A stretch of 64,000 nt of DNA from positions 8,494,001-8,558,000 of the forward strand of contig NC_059539.1 in assembly GCF_905220415.1 (NCBI RefSeq), read 5' to 3'. Within the stretch, counting starts at the first letter, position 1. Each line of letters opens with the position of its first letter. The notes below the pieces were generated by a model, which saw only the letters and a program-made list of their open reading frames with translations, ran no database searches and was not told the DNA's origin. Below, one piece after another: positions 27,164 to 38,041 of the stretch. A program made the translations under genes and the position numbers. Source of the stretch: Colias croceus. Lineage: Eukaryota > Arthropoda > Insecta > Lepidoptera > Pieridae.

Positions 27164-27598
27164 ATGGAAGAGATTAAACTCATACCAAGAGAAATACTAT
27201 GTATCATCCCCAAATTTGATGGAGATGAAAAACTGTTAAACCTATTTATCAATAAAAGCGAATACATTATAAGATCATTCCAAGATGCGAACAATAACGC
27301 ACAAAACTTATATGTATATCATGCCATAACGAGTAGGCTTATCGGTAAGGCAGCTTCACTGCTTAGTGATTACCAAGATATAACTTCATGGACTGAATTA
27401 AAGGAAATACTTACCCAACATTTCGGAGACCCGCGATCGGAAGAATGTATCGCACTAGAATTAGAAGGGTTAAAAATAAAACAAGGTGAAAGTTACATAC
27501 AGTTTTGCCACAGAATACAAAATGTTAAAAGCTCCCTATTTTCAAAAGTAAACCGCCTCACGGATGAAGGAGTTAAAGCCGCGAAGATGAAGCTGTAG
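27164..27598 (+). pseudogene. gag: Truncated gag of the errantivirus copy
   Basis: The 144-codon frame starts at an ATG in good context (aaaATGG) after a 450-base leader. It resembles the N-terminal half of errantivirus Gag: an alpha-helical segment with no zinc knuckle. Motifs such as 'FDGDEKLLNLFINKSEYII' and 'SWTELKEILTQHFGDPRSE' match the known pattern of Gypsy-type Gag, in which a LxxxLxxxFGD helix is common. It stops at TAG 27596-27598, close to the deletion junction. The rest of Gag is absent, so no functional capsid is expected. Confidence 0.75.
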
Positions 27599-28953
27599 AT
27601 ACAAAACCTAATCAGATACTCGTTTATACCTGGAATAGAAATAAAACAACAGTAAAAGACTTATCAAGACCATTACAAAAGGTACTAGAGGTTCACTTAC
27701 CTGAAGACAATCCCGATCTCGTAAAGCAATTTCTCTTAAGTTACATCAGACCAAAATTGAAATATTTCTTTTATTTCGAAAGCCCAATACATAGAAAAGA
27801 ATTTTCAAAAATGGCTACCACACTTTTCAAAAAGGGTTCAGTAAAGTTGTATGAGTGTAAGAGGCGAGTTGTTTATGTAGATGATGAAACCGAACAGCGC
27901 GAAATTATTTTGAAATATCATATCGGTAAAACAAGTCATAGGGGTATTAAGGAAACACTAGCACACATAAAACGGGTATATTTCTGGAATAAAATGGATC
28001 AAACAATAGCGAGCGTTTTAAATGGATGTGATGTATGTAAGAAAATGAAGTATGACCGAAAACCATTAAAACCAGAGTTACAACTTTCCCAAACACAAAC
28101 TAGACCTTTTCAGGAAATATTTATCGATTCATTTACAATAGACGGTAAAGCTTATCTTACGATTATAGACGCATTTAGTAAACTAGGTCAGGCCATAGAA
28201 ATCCATAACCGATCTACAAACGAAGTTATCCGAGCTTTGATTAAATATTTTTCTTTATATGGTATTCCCAATAGAATTAGTTCAGATCCCGGCACTGAGT
28301 TTAATAATGTATTAATGAAAGAAATGCTTTCGTATTACAAAATCGATCTTCATATTGGCACTCCGCACAATCCAAATTCCATGGGTTTAATAGAAAGATT
28401 CCACTCTACAATAATAGAAATTTACAGGATAGCTAAATATGAACGTAAGATAACTGATGCTGCATCTGTCATGACATACGCGATTATGTCATATAATCAT
28501 TCAATACATTCTACCACCGGTTTAACTCCCTTTGAAGTCGTTTTTGGACATACAGAGGCTAATAATGCTTTTTCTGTAGATTTTAACAAACAATTAACCC
28601 AACAATTTGTAAAAGATCACCACAAACGTACTAAATTTTTATACAAATACCTTACAGACAAAATTATTCATAAGAAGCAGGTTATTAAGGATAAGCATGG
28701 CGGTGAAAATGATTTTAACATAGACATAGGAGATTCGGTTTACATTAAAGGAGTTAACACGAGACGTGCTAAAGATAAGCCTAGGTATCAGAAAGCGATA
28801 GTCACGGGACCGACCCATAGAAATATTGTGCCAGTAACAACGCATCATCGTGAGACTAAAGTTCCCATTAAAGACATTAAGCGTCCTCCACAGGTTACTA
28901 ATTTTGGCGATCCACGTGATCCAAAACCAGGGCCTTCAACTGCACCAGATTAA
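27577..28953 (+). pseudogene. pol: Integrase end of a deleted pol
   Basis: The open frame begins at the deletion junction (after TAA 27574-27576) with the connection region that follows RNase H. It continues into a complete-looking integrase. In order: an HHCC zinc finger (HIGKTSH ... CDVC, about 27921-28045); a DDE core with Asp in FIDSF (near 28125), Asp in SSDPGTEF (near 28285) and Glu in GLIERFHST (near 28396); and a C-terminal GPY/F-like module with VYIKG. Protease and reverse transcriptase are missing. The nearest Met (27757) is internal, so translation of this piece is doubtful. Its 3' end overlaps the start of env by about 100 bases, normal for this group. Confidence 0.85.
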
Positions 28954-29920
28954 ACGGAACCCCGGAATACTACCTCTCCGTGAAGGCTATGCAGTCGTCA
29001 GCAATGACACATGGAGAGTTATTAAGGTTTTAGATTTAAAGTTAATATATGACGATTTAGAATTTAATATAAATAGTTATCTATCATTTAGGAATCAGGT
29101 TCATAGTTGTATTGATATACAAGCGTTAGGTTCCGATTTTATTACAACAGAATTGCAAACAGATTATCATATGAATTATACTATCGATAAATTTGAACAA
29201 TTAATTCCGTCTTCTAGATCTAAACGTGGTTTATTAAATCCACTTGGTTCAGTTATAAAAATTATCACCGGTAACCTCGACAACGAAGATGCTATAAAAT
29301 TTGAAAACACTATTGATAAATTAAAGACTAAACAAGACTCTATAATACATAAGATGACAATAGTTACCGAGATGGTTGATTCGTTATTAAATGTAGCTGA
29401 AATATCTAATAACAATTTCATTGCAATCCAGAATAAGCTAAATGTAATTGATTCGCTTTTAAATGACACAAATTTACATCAAAGGACTAATGAAATTATA
29501 CATACATATTCTGCATTCTTACATAATTTTATGTCTCTTTACGTTAGATTAAGTGAAATAGAAACTGCTGTAGCTTTTAGTAAAATTAAACTTTTACACC
29601 AATCCGTTGTAGATACTAAGGAATTATTACTTTTATTAAAAAACATTGAAACTAGCTCTAAGTTGCCATTTCCAGTAAATTTAGATAATGTTCTTAAAAT
29701 TGAACAATTAATAGAAGTACAAACTTATGTAAAACAAAGTCAAATAAAATTCGTAATGACTATTCCATTAATTACTGACGACATTTATTCATATTTTAAA
29801 ATAATACCTTTACCTATATTTAACGAAGAAAAAGGTCAGACTTCCCTTATCCTACCCAAATGTCCTTGTGAAGGGGTTGAAAACCATGCCACTTTCACAA
29901 CCATGCAAAGAAATAGATGA
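28850..29920 (+). pseudogene. env: env of the errantivirus copy, first segment
   Basis: This 356-codon frame overlaps the end of pol. It encodes the surface part and the N-terminal transmembrane-subunit part of an insect Env related to baculovirus F-type fusion proteins. Visible features are a weak hydrophobic start, a furin-type site RSKR (29216-29227), and after it the conserved Gly/Leu-rich fusion-peptide-like segment. A long coiled-coil-like region (about 29300-29480) follows. The frame ends in TGA at 29918-29920, where homologous sequence continues in another frame (see next entry). A frameshift or small deletion near 29860 is the likely break. Expression in this group normally uses a spliced mRNA. 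Confidence 0.8.
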
Positions 29921-30599
29921 AGACCGGTTCCTATGCCCGGAAATACTGACATCAACATTATATAAAGACGATTGTTTAACTGATCTTTTGCGGCTATCTA
30001 CAAATGTTTCCAGTTGTCAGCCGATTCCCATTTCCATAGATGACGTGAAAATCGACAATGTTCTGCCAAATAGATGGATACTATACGTAAATGTGGAAAC
30101 AGTACTTACCAAGGTCTGTGAAAACGAGGTAACCCAAGAATTCCTTCATGGTACCTATTTATTGGCGTTAGATGAGACTGGCTGTTACGTGAAAATCGGA
30201 GATATAACACTAAAGAAATATGAAGTAAATGGAATTGATATTATATACCCAAGTTTACCAAAAATTATATTACCAAATTTGATGAACTTCCCGACCGACA
30301 GGAAGCCTGTTAACCTGAAGGGTGCAAATTTAACTGACATAAATATGCTTAGGCATTTAATTGAAAATAGTGAAAACCAGTTTAGTAGTACAGTGAATAG
30401 TGCCGTCGGAGTGATTAACATTATAACTTTTGTATTAATCGTAATTATAATTGTAATTGTGGTAGTAATTAAGTCTAAATTAAGAAAAATATGTATTCAA
30501 GAAAATCCTTCAGATTTTCTTGAAACTGAGGATGGAGGAGTTATGTCGGGGCAACCCGCAGTACATGCATGTGATATCGTATTTGTTAACGCAGCATAA
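29868..30599 (+). pseudogene. env: env of the errantivirus copy, second segment
   Basis: This is the continuation of Env in a different frame from 28850-29920. It carries a cysteine-containing stalk region, then a strongly hydrophobic membrane span (isoleucine/valine-rich, about 30418-30471). A short basic stop-transfer patch and a cytoplasmic tail follow. The tail runs about 60 bases into the 3' LTR, ending in TAA at 30597-30599. The first codon is GTG, so it has no start of its own; it is a broken half of env rather than a separate gene. Confidence 0.8.
30528..30538 (+). other. Polypurine tract
   Basis: GAGGATGGAGG sits immediately before the 3' LTR. It is purine apart from one T. Its position and composition fit the plus-strand primer site of LTR retroelements. 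Confidence 0.65.
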
Positions 30600-30788
30600 C
30601 TACGGCCACCCTGCATCGCCTTAATGCATTTTGTATTTCTTAGAACATAGATTGCAGCGTTGCATTTTTGTTTAACGATAAGTTTATAGTTTAAGTTTTC
30701 ATTCTGGATGTAGAGAGCACATATTAAAGACGTTTAAATTAAATCTTGTCTTTTTAAAAAACGTCCTTCGGTCCGTCGAAATTTGAGT
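30539..30788 (+). repeat. 3' LTR of the errantivirus copy
   Basis: This 250-bp repeat looks identical to 26462-26711. It includes the last codons and stop of env, so the same coding scrap is duplicated in the 5' LTR. It is followed by the ACCT target duplication and the SINE head. Confidence 0.9.
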
Positions 30789-33036
30789 ACCTAGTCCCAC
30801 AGTAAGCTCAATTAAGGCTTGTGTTGTGGGTACTAGGCGATAAACATAATATTTAATAAATACATAATATATAGATAATAACACCCAGACCCAAGAACAA
30901 ATAATTGAGTTCATCACACAAATATTTGCGCTGACCGGGGATCGAACCCGGGACCGTCGGCTCAGTAGGCAGTTACTTTACCACTGCGCCAACCGCGTCG
31001 TCAAATGGCTGAGTATTATACCTACATAAGTAATGTACGTGGACTGGCTCATCACAATAATTATTTCTAATAGTTTCATTTTAGCATTTGAACAAAACTT
31101 CATTTGAAAGGGGAATTTCTGTCGTATCGCATACAGAACAGAATATCAAAACACGCTATGTTCCTTTCTGGAGATATAATCGTGAATTTTACACATAATA
31201 AAACAAAAAATAATTTTAATAAACATGTTATATTATAGTTTGTGTGCTCATTATCAAATATAACTAATTTATTTTTGTTGCCGATAAATATTCATGAGAT
31301 ACTGTTATGACACGTTATGATAAATACACCTACCTACATACACAACATATTAGTTTTAATAATATCAGCTTCTTTTGTATAAACTTATGAAATTTTAACT
31401 TGTTCGCAAATTCATAATTAGTACCTACTTACCTACCTACCTACCTACTACTGTAAAATGTAAAAACTCTTGTTGTAAAACACGAGTTAAATATTAAGAT
31501 GACCTACCTACCTAACTACATAAGAATATATTTTGTTCTCGGATTAATAGATTTTCCTATAGCTCAGTGAGTAGGTAATCGTAAATGATTATTGATTATT
31601 GACATACTTAGGTAGGGAAAAAAAATACAAATACTTGATAGGTAGTTAGTAGGTGAATGGTGATAAACTTATAAATAAGAAAAAAAATGTATGTAATATA
31701 TGTACCTACTTAGGTATTAATATTAATAAAATAATTATTTATAAAAATACACGAATATTATTAATTTAATATTTTTACCAGCAACCTACATCATCACTTC
31801 TTTAAAGTCAATTAAAAACGGAAATAAAAAATCCTAAAACGCATCATATATTATATTTAGTAAGGCGAATGTAAAAATCAAATACGGCTACAAATTGAAG
31901 TGAGAAATGTGTAGTCGCAGCGGTCGCCCTCCGGGAGGTAAGGCGACCCGCGCAGGACACCGCGACTCAGCTCGAGGTATCATTACGGCCTTTGATTAAT
32001 ACACCTTGTCCTATCAATGGCATCGCGTCATAAAGATAGTCAACGCTCATAACTCTGCTAAATGAACCCGCCTTCGAGAGCAACCGCCGAACTGCATTTG
32101 CATACAATGCTCCCTACTACCAGTATTTTTACAAATAAACCACATTCCGATCGGCAATCCGACACGAATACGCGTAGAAAAATACTGTTGCATAACCGCC
32201 GAGTAAATATTGACTGTGATCACTCGTTTGCAGTAAATTATATGAAAAAACAATGTGCAATAACTCCGTCCAACTTTCAATACGACCAATTTACTTCGAC
32301 GAGCGGTTACCCATAAAGATACAAACGTGAGTTTCCAAGCGGACGTGTTTGCTTAGAGACGAATTCTATCGGCAATAATTATCAGGTGAGAGTGATTTGT
32401 GTTCGAGTTTTTAGTTGCTAAGTAACGAGACAAAGATTTTCCTCTAGGGCTTCATAAAGTGGAGGATTTAGTGATCGCGCGCCGACAACGGAGGTGACAA
32501 CAGACTGCGTCGTAAACATTCTGACGCGCGTCTTCAAAACAAACAAACATTATGTAAATCAAGTGTAAAGAATTTTCGTTCGACCGCTGCCATTACAAGC
32601 AGGATTTTGTAATTATAATATGTATGAGTGTCAAAGAGGAACCATTGTAACTACGTATTTGACAATTTTCGTGAACGCATCTCGTTGCAAAATGAGAATG
32701 TACCTACTTTCTAAATGCAAATATATTTCAACAGATTTTATCTGTAGGTAAAAGGGTAATAGGTAATAAATAATGTCAAATATATTTTGTTTCAAACTTT
32801 ATCAAGACTTACAAGTTATTAACTTTACGGCGCTAAACTAGGTATACCTACGTCTAGAATTGCAGGCGTAACTGATAATAATGATGCCAAATTTTATCCT
32901 TTTTTTGAAGACTTATCTACATACACCAGCAATTTTAGTTTAAGTAAGGCGTAAAACAGATGGCTACAAATTGGCATATTCAAGTCTGTGCTCGCCTATT
33001 TCTAGACATTGTTCGTTATTAGCCACCATCTCATTT

Positions 33037-33620
33037 TTAGGGTTCCGTAGCCAAAATGGCAAAAACGGAACCCTTATAGTTTCGTCATGTCCGTCTGTCC
33101 GTCTGTCCGTCTGTCCGTCTGTCACAGCCGATTTACTCGGAAACTATAAGTACTACAGTGATGAAATTTGATGGGAATATGTGTTGTATGAACCGCTACA
33201 AAAATATGACACTAAATAGTAAAAAAAAGAATTGGGGGTGGGGCCCCCCATACATGTAACTGAGGGATGAAATTTTTTTTTTCGATGTACATACCCGTGT
33301 GGGGTATCAATGGAAAGGTCTTTTAAAATGATATAAAGTTTTCTAAAAAACATTTTTCTTAAAGTGAACGGTTTTTGAGATATCAGCTCTCAAAGTCGTA
33401 AAAAGTATGTCCCCCCCCCTCTATTTTTATAACTACGGGGTATAAAATTCTAAAAAAAATAGAGGTGATGCATGCTAATTAACTCTTTCAACGATTTTTG
33501 GTTTGATCAAAGTATCTCTTATAGTTTTTGAGATAGGTTGATTTAACTGTAATTTATTATATTTGCTGCTACGGAACCCTTTGTGCGCGAGCCCGACTCG
33601 CACTTGGCCGGTTTTTAATA
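33037..33620 (-). repeat. GGGTTCCGTAGCC interspersed repeat
   Basis: This familiar lepidopteran repeat is bounded by AGGGTTCCGTAGC (33039-33051) and its exact inverse GCTACGGAACCCT (33568-33580). An end section reads GACTCGCACTTGGCCGG on the right. It contains a (GTCCGTCT)n run (about 33089-33122) and a CAGCCGATTTACTCGG box. The class (foldback, Helitron-like or LINE tail) cannot be settled here. ORFs within are artefacts. Confidence 0.75.
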
Positions 33621-36600
33621 TTATTTTACATGTTAGTCATAGCCTCTCGGTAATACGTTCTCAGTAAAATATTAGAAAAGCAAGAGGTAGGTACTACACT
33701 TTAGTATTCATTACTGTTTGTGTAAATGCACTTCACAATAGGGCTATAAGTTCGACTACCCGGACTTTATTAACTTGCGAGTTATATTTCAATAGAAATT
33801 ATTATGTATTATGCAATATAGACTCGTAAACTTATACTTTTCAAAAATGTACAAGTTTTTTCTCACCAAGTCACAGAGAGATTAACATACCAAACCAATA
33901 AAACACCGTTTATTTTGAATGTGCATGTTTAGTATCTTATATCATAAGCAAATATGATGTATTTAATTTAATTGATTCACTTGTCAGAGTATGGAATTAT
34001 AATGAAAAGCTTCAAGATACCTTTGCACCTGTTATGGCATTTGGTATGATTTACAGCACTTCACTACCGCTGCGCCCGCAACTCGCTGCCATTAATATTG
34101 TTTATAACTCTTAATTATGACAGTAATGTTATACTTTTAATCCAATTTTCGAAACTTTCATCAAAAGTAGGTAACATTTTTAGTTCCTAATTAAATGTAT
34201 ATTATACAATATTTATTTAAAATTCGGTAAATAAAAGCGATAAATCTTAGTACGCTCGATCGAATCGATTTAGGTTGTAATAATCAAATAATAATTCATA
34301 CTGTATATGTTTACAACATAGGTGTCATAACAATAATGTTAAGGCAAAATACTATAGATGACTACAAAACTAAATTATGATAGTGGATAAAAATAGACGA
34401 TTACATTGTTTGTTGTTTATTCAAGGTTGGGAAAAAGGGCAAATGAGAATAAAAATACATTGTCGTCAATGCGTAATGAAATCCAAAATTAATATATATT
34501 TAACAAGACGTAGTTAAGCTATTGAAATACTGACTCTATCACCAGCGTATTTTAGGTGATAGTAATGAGACATCTTATATTTTAATATTAATATAACTTT
34601 GCTCCCGAGGTGTATTTAATAGGTGTAGGTGTTCGGGCGGCGCCACAGGACGCCACCGACCTCGAAATAACTTATTAATTTATATTTACATTACACTACT
34701 AAATGAAATCACCTGTCTTTGCATTTGTTTTTATAACTTTTATGTTCGTGCAAGTTAACGACGTGAAAATATCAACAGTAATTAAAAACGCAAGCGCTCG
34801 CGAATTGATGTTAGTGTTTAGTTATTGCGAGAATGAAGAACGGTGTATTTTATTTATTTGAATATTAATTCGAAGGCCGACTCACACAATCCATATCTAT
34901 TCATACATTATCTGAGTACCTATTGAATCTGTTAGACTTGTTACTAATTCATCAAAGCAATGTCACAGCTTGACATTCGGATTGAATATTGGATACAATA
35001 ATCGGTACTGAATAGTAATGATATACTTCAGTAATTAGAATTTAATATATGCACGAAAAATTTATGAGGTTGTTTTTAACAATAATAGTAAGAACTAAGA
35101 ATATAATATCAAAATAAAGACAAAATTGTCCAAAGCAGTAGTACCAAAATTAAACAAAGGCATGTACGAGTAGGTACCGAATTATTATTTTTAGGCAAAT
35201 CGCTTTCGGAAATACGGTTGTAATTACAAGTTCAACAGTAATGTATCATTATGTAGTTTTAACAATATTCGTTAGTTTAATAAACGGTCAAAAAGCCGCC
35301 CATAAATCATTAAGCACATTCGTCATTAGTATCGGACAAACCAACAATTTACATATATCCATTAATTACCTAAACGTATTTTTCGAAACGCCTTTACATT
35401 TACACGTAAAGAATTAGTTCGCATTTCACGTTTCGTGCGAATCGGAATTGGATTAACTCAAAGCGGCCTGACACTTTTCCTAAAGCTTAACTTTCAAACA
35501 AATAAACGTCAACGCCACTTATTCACGATCTTCAAGTTAATATTTTATGACGTTGTAAGTTTATTAAAACATTTTTAGTTTCAACGTCAAAAAAAGGAAA
35601 TTCATCAAATAAAATGAAAGATAAAAGGAGAAGAATTTTTGGAATTGTTACTGAAGGTATCTAATAATTGTAGCTCATTGACATTACTAAGAGTCGTTAC
35701 AATTACAGCTTATTTAATATTTTTTAATTCGGTGTTTAGGGAAAAGTTCTTCGTTACGGATAAAGTTACGCAAATCCCAACAATATTTTGATGGGCTGCA
35801 TAATTTTGTAAAATGAGGACAGAAATCTAAATTATTAGAATGTTCATCGTTTTGAAAGGTTTATGTAACTAGAACGGTTTTGATGTAGCAATCAAGTCCT
35901 AACTTGGAACTGGGATCTTTCCATAAATAAAGTATCATTCATCAAGGTAGTAATTATTAAAATAAGCACCGCATAAATTAAAGCTGCGTTCACACAGTAG
36001 GTACTAAGTCTTTCAAGGCTCTTGAGTAGCATTTATTCAGTTTTTGGACTTCAGCCGGTAACCGCTGCTTATGATTAATTCGTGGATTTCATAGAGTTTT
36101 TGTTCCATAATCAGTCTCCATCGCGCGTGCGACTCGCTTGCGTGGCGGATACATTGTTAAAAGTATTAAGTGACCTACGCAAGTTCCGGGTTAAATAATT
36201 TATTGCTCATTAGACGTTTTTATTAAATTCGGTAAATCGTATTGCTATAAGACATAACTACAAAAACAAAGAATTCTAATTTAAATTTTAATATGTCCGC
36301 TCGCGTGTTCACATTAAAATGCTAATAAAGATTGAATTAACAATTCGTAGTACGTTACAATCTTGGGGTATTTCAATTAAGTAAATTTAATTTGCTGTTG
36401 CGCTGTAAGTATGGACATGATGGCTATCGGTGTTGGTGTTATGGGAAAGCTAATTAGGCCTAGGTTCGTTTTTCGTCAGAGTTGGTCCATCCATCACCGA
36501 ACCACGCCCTGCCTGTTCCATTTGGCTGCCCTCTCACTTCTCATTGTGCCGTTCTTAACGTGAAATTAATATATTTTTTACAGTTGTAATAATTACCCTT

Positions 36601-37725
36601 TTTATAGATTTTAACTATTTTTCTATACGATGTAAAATCTAGACTCCAGACTTGAATATTACAAAAAACGACAGTTACAAGGAAGATTCATTGTTAGCAG
36701 TGGTTTCATGTGCTCTATGACTTAGAAACACGATATTATGTTTGTCGATCTAACATATTATACAAATATGTTACAACGTCGTTTTATATCTTAGTATTAG
36801 GTAGGTTTATATTCACTGAAATAAAAATATCTCAAAATAATCGCAAACATAACATTAAAACTTGTTATTGTTAAACTAACAAGCCTATAAAACAGCCACC
36901 GTTTTGACAAGCTACAAAACGTTATCTGCGGATATTATGTAAACAAACAGAGGTCTGATGAAATCAATTAATAGCAATAGCTTGATAATATCGCATCGTT
37001 TTGTTAGTAACTGACGCGGCATTGGCTATCTATGTGAGCCGACCAGCCTAGTGGACAACGATTTAGTTATAAAAATGTTCCCGCTGAGGGTCTATTTACA
37101 ATGGACGGGTAATGACATTTGCATCGGCGCAGCACCTGCGTGTAGGCAAGACAGAGCCGGCTGTCGCGCGACATGTGCGACTAATTTGTTGGCAACAACG
37201 CACTCATTACGCTGTACCCCGCGACGCCTGAGGTGTCGCCTACGCCGTAATTTCACTCGTAATTCTATAAAATTGCCACACGCATGAGGAAGCCATCCCG
37301 AGATACCTTGAAGGTAATGTCAACGTTTATGTTTTCTTCGCTTGGACTGACACGTATCATGATTTATTTTCATCCTGTAGGTAGAACCGTACTTATATGT
37401 ATATTTTTTTTTATAATTGAATGTACGTCTACGATTTCTTGTAACGGTGCAACTATCAATATTTCCACAAAGAAAGTAAGAAAGACGTATACAGATAAAT
37501 TATTATCTTTCCCATTCATTGCAAAGAAAACATGACATCGAGCGAATAAGTACATACGTATTTATTGTGCGTAGCGAGCACGCACTTATTTTCAACCATA
37601 ACCGTATATCAAAAACATGCATAGCTAACAACACTAGACAACTTCTACTACGTATGTATAGCAAAACGATAATGTATAGCAAAAAGTTTTCATCATCTGC
37701 ATTAAAAGGAGGGTAAAAGTTCAAC

Positions 37726-37999
37726 CTGTCCATTCTTGTCCATCTCGTTGTTGGTGAGCTTGACCTTCTCGAAGGAGACGACCTGCTTGCGCAGCTGGTC
37801 GCCGGAGAAGGGCGAGTCGGGGTGCGGGTAGAGGCGCGCGGGCGCGGGCGGGTCCGCCTTGCCGGCCACCAGCCACGAGGAGCGGTGGTAGGCGTAGCGG
37901 TAGCGCTTGCCGTCCACCGGCACCACGTCCAGCAGCACGGCGTAGCGCGCCTCCGCGCGGCACCCACCGAACGACACGCGCACCGTCGGGAACATGCGT
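37726..37999 (-). CDS. mid/H15: T-box factor midline/H15, second T-box exon
   Basis: This exon encodes residues 55 (last base) to 146. It begins RMFPTVRVSFGG, the most conserved DNA-binding start of T-box domains. It includes YRYAYHRSSWLVAGKADPP, PHPDSPFSGDQL and VSFEKVKLTNNEMDKNGQ, all standard T-box blocks. The acceptor is ...tatttgtag ending at 38000; the donor is GTTGAA starting at 37725, a weak but usable GT. Start phase 2 and end phase 0 fit both neighbours. The exon is strikingly GC-rich against AT-rich introns, producing several spurious long frames on both strands. A LINE begins only about 42 bp upstream of its acceptor. Confidence 0.95.
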
Positions 38000-38041
38000 C
38001 TACAAATAAAACAAAAAAATAATGTAGCCGGTTATGGTACG

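Larger units (their letters stand above)
26462..30788 (+). mobile_element. Errantivirus-type LTR retroelement, internally deleted
   Basis: This is a 4.3-kb insect endogenous retrovirus-like (Gypsy/errantivirus group) copy. It has two 250-bp LTRs that look identical by eye, a 4-bp target duplication ACCT (26458-26461 and 30789-30792), a primer site after the 5' LTR and a purine tract before the 3' LTR. Order: LTR, leader, N-terminal gag piece, integrase end of pol, env, LTR. Full relatives are usually around 7 kb or more. The rest of gag, protease, reverse transcriptase and most of RNase H are missing, joined out near 27577-27600. Env is split into two frames. It cannot move by itself. Identical LTRs imply a recent insertion. 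Confidence 0.9.
26411..31003 (-). mobile_element. tRNA-derived SINE split by an LTR element
   Basis: The SINE lies on the minus strand in two pieces: tail side 26411-26461 and head side 30789-31003. At the head, minus-strand A-box TGGCGCAGTGG (30981-30991) and B-box GGTTCGATCCC (30938-30948) mark a tRNA-derived Pol III promoter. The far end has an (AAAT)n-type tail (26411-26430). Joining the pieces across the ACCT duplication restores the continuous text ATCGACCTAGTCCCACAGT seen in this widespread lepidopteran SINE family. It is therefore older than the LTR insertion. Confidence 0.85.
19317..37725 (-). other. T-box gene intron, about 18.4 kb
   Basis: This intron lies between the second and third T-box exons. 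It holds two MITEs, a SINE split by an errantivirus, an interspersed repeat (33037-33620) and GC-richer islands near 20100-20290, 24700-24860, 31900-32560, 36040-36200 and 37000-37310. Apart from the retroelement ORFs, none of the short open frames carries convincing coding signal. Stretches such as 34000-36000 are AT-rich with nothing recognised. Confidence 0.7.

Noticed and set aside
30930..31003. Possible tRNA gene on the minus strand
   Set aside because: A- and B-boxes are present, but no full cloverleaf or acceptor stem is seen and the sequence continues into a SINE body. It is a SINE head.
32047..32316. Opposed 80-84-codon frames on both strands
   Set aside because: Neither has recognisable motifs or splice context; probably a regulatory island with chance open frames.
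33089..33122. Short direct repeats resembling a repeat array
   Set aside because: GTCCGTCT units without spacers are a microsatellite inside an interspersed repeat, not a CRISPR array.
37502..38022. Long Arg/Ala/Pro-rich frames on both strands around the second T-box exon
   Set aside because: They are shadows of the GC-rich T-box exon in other frames.
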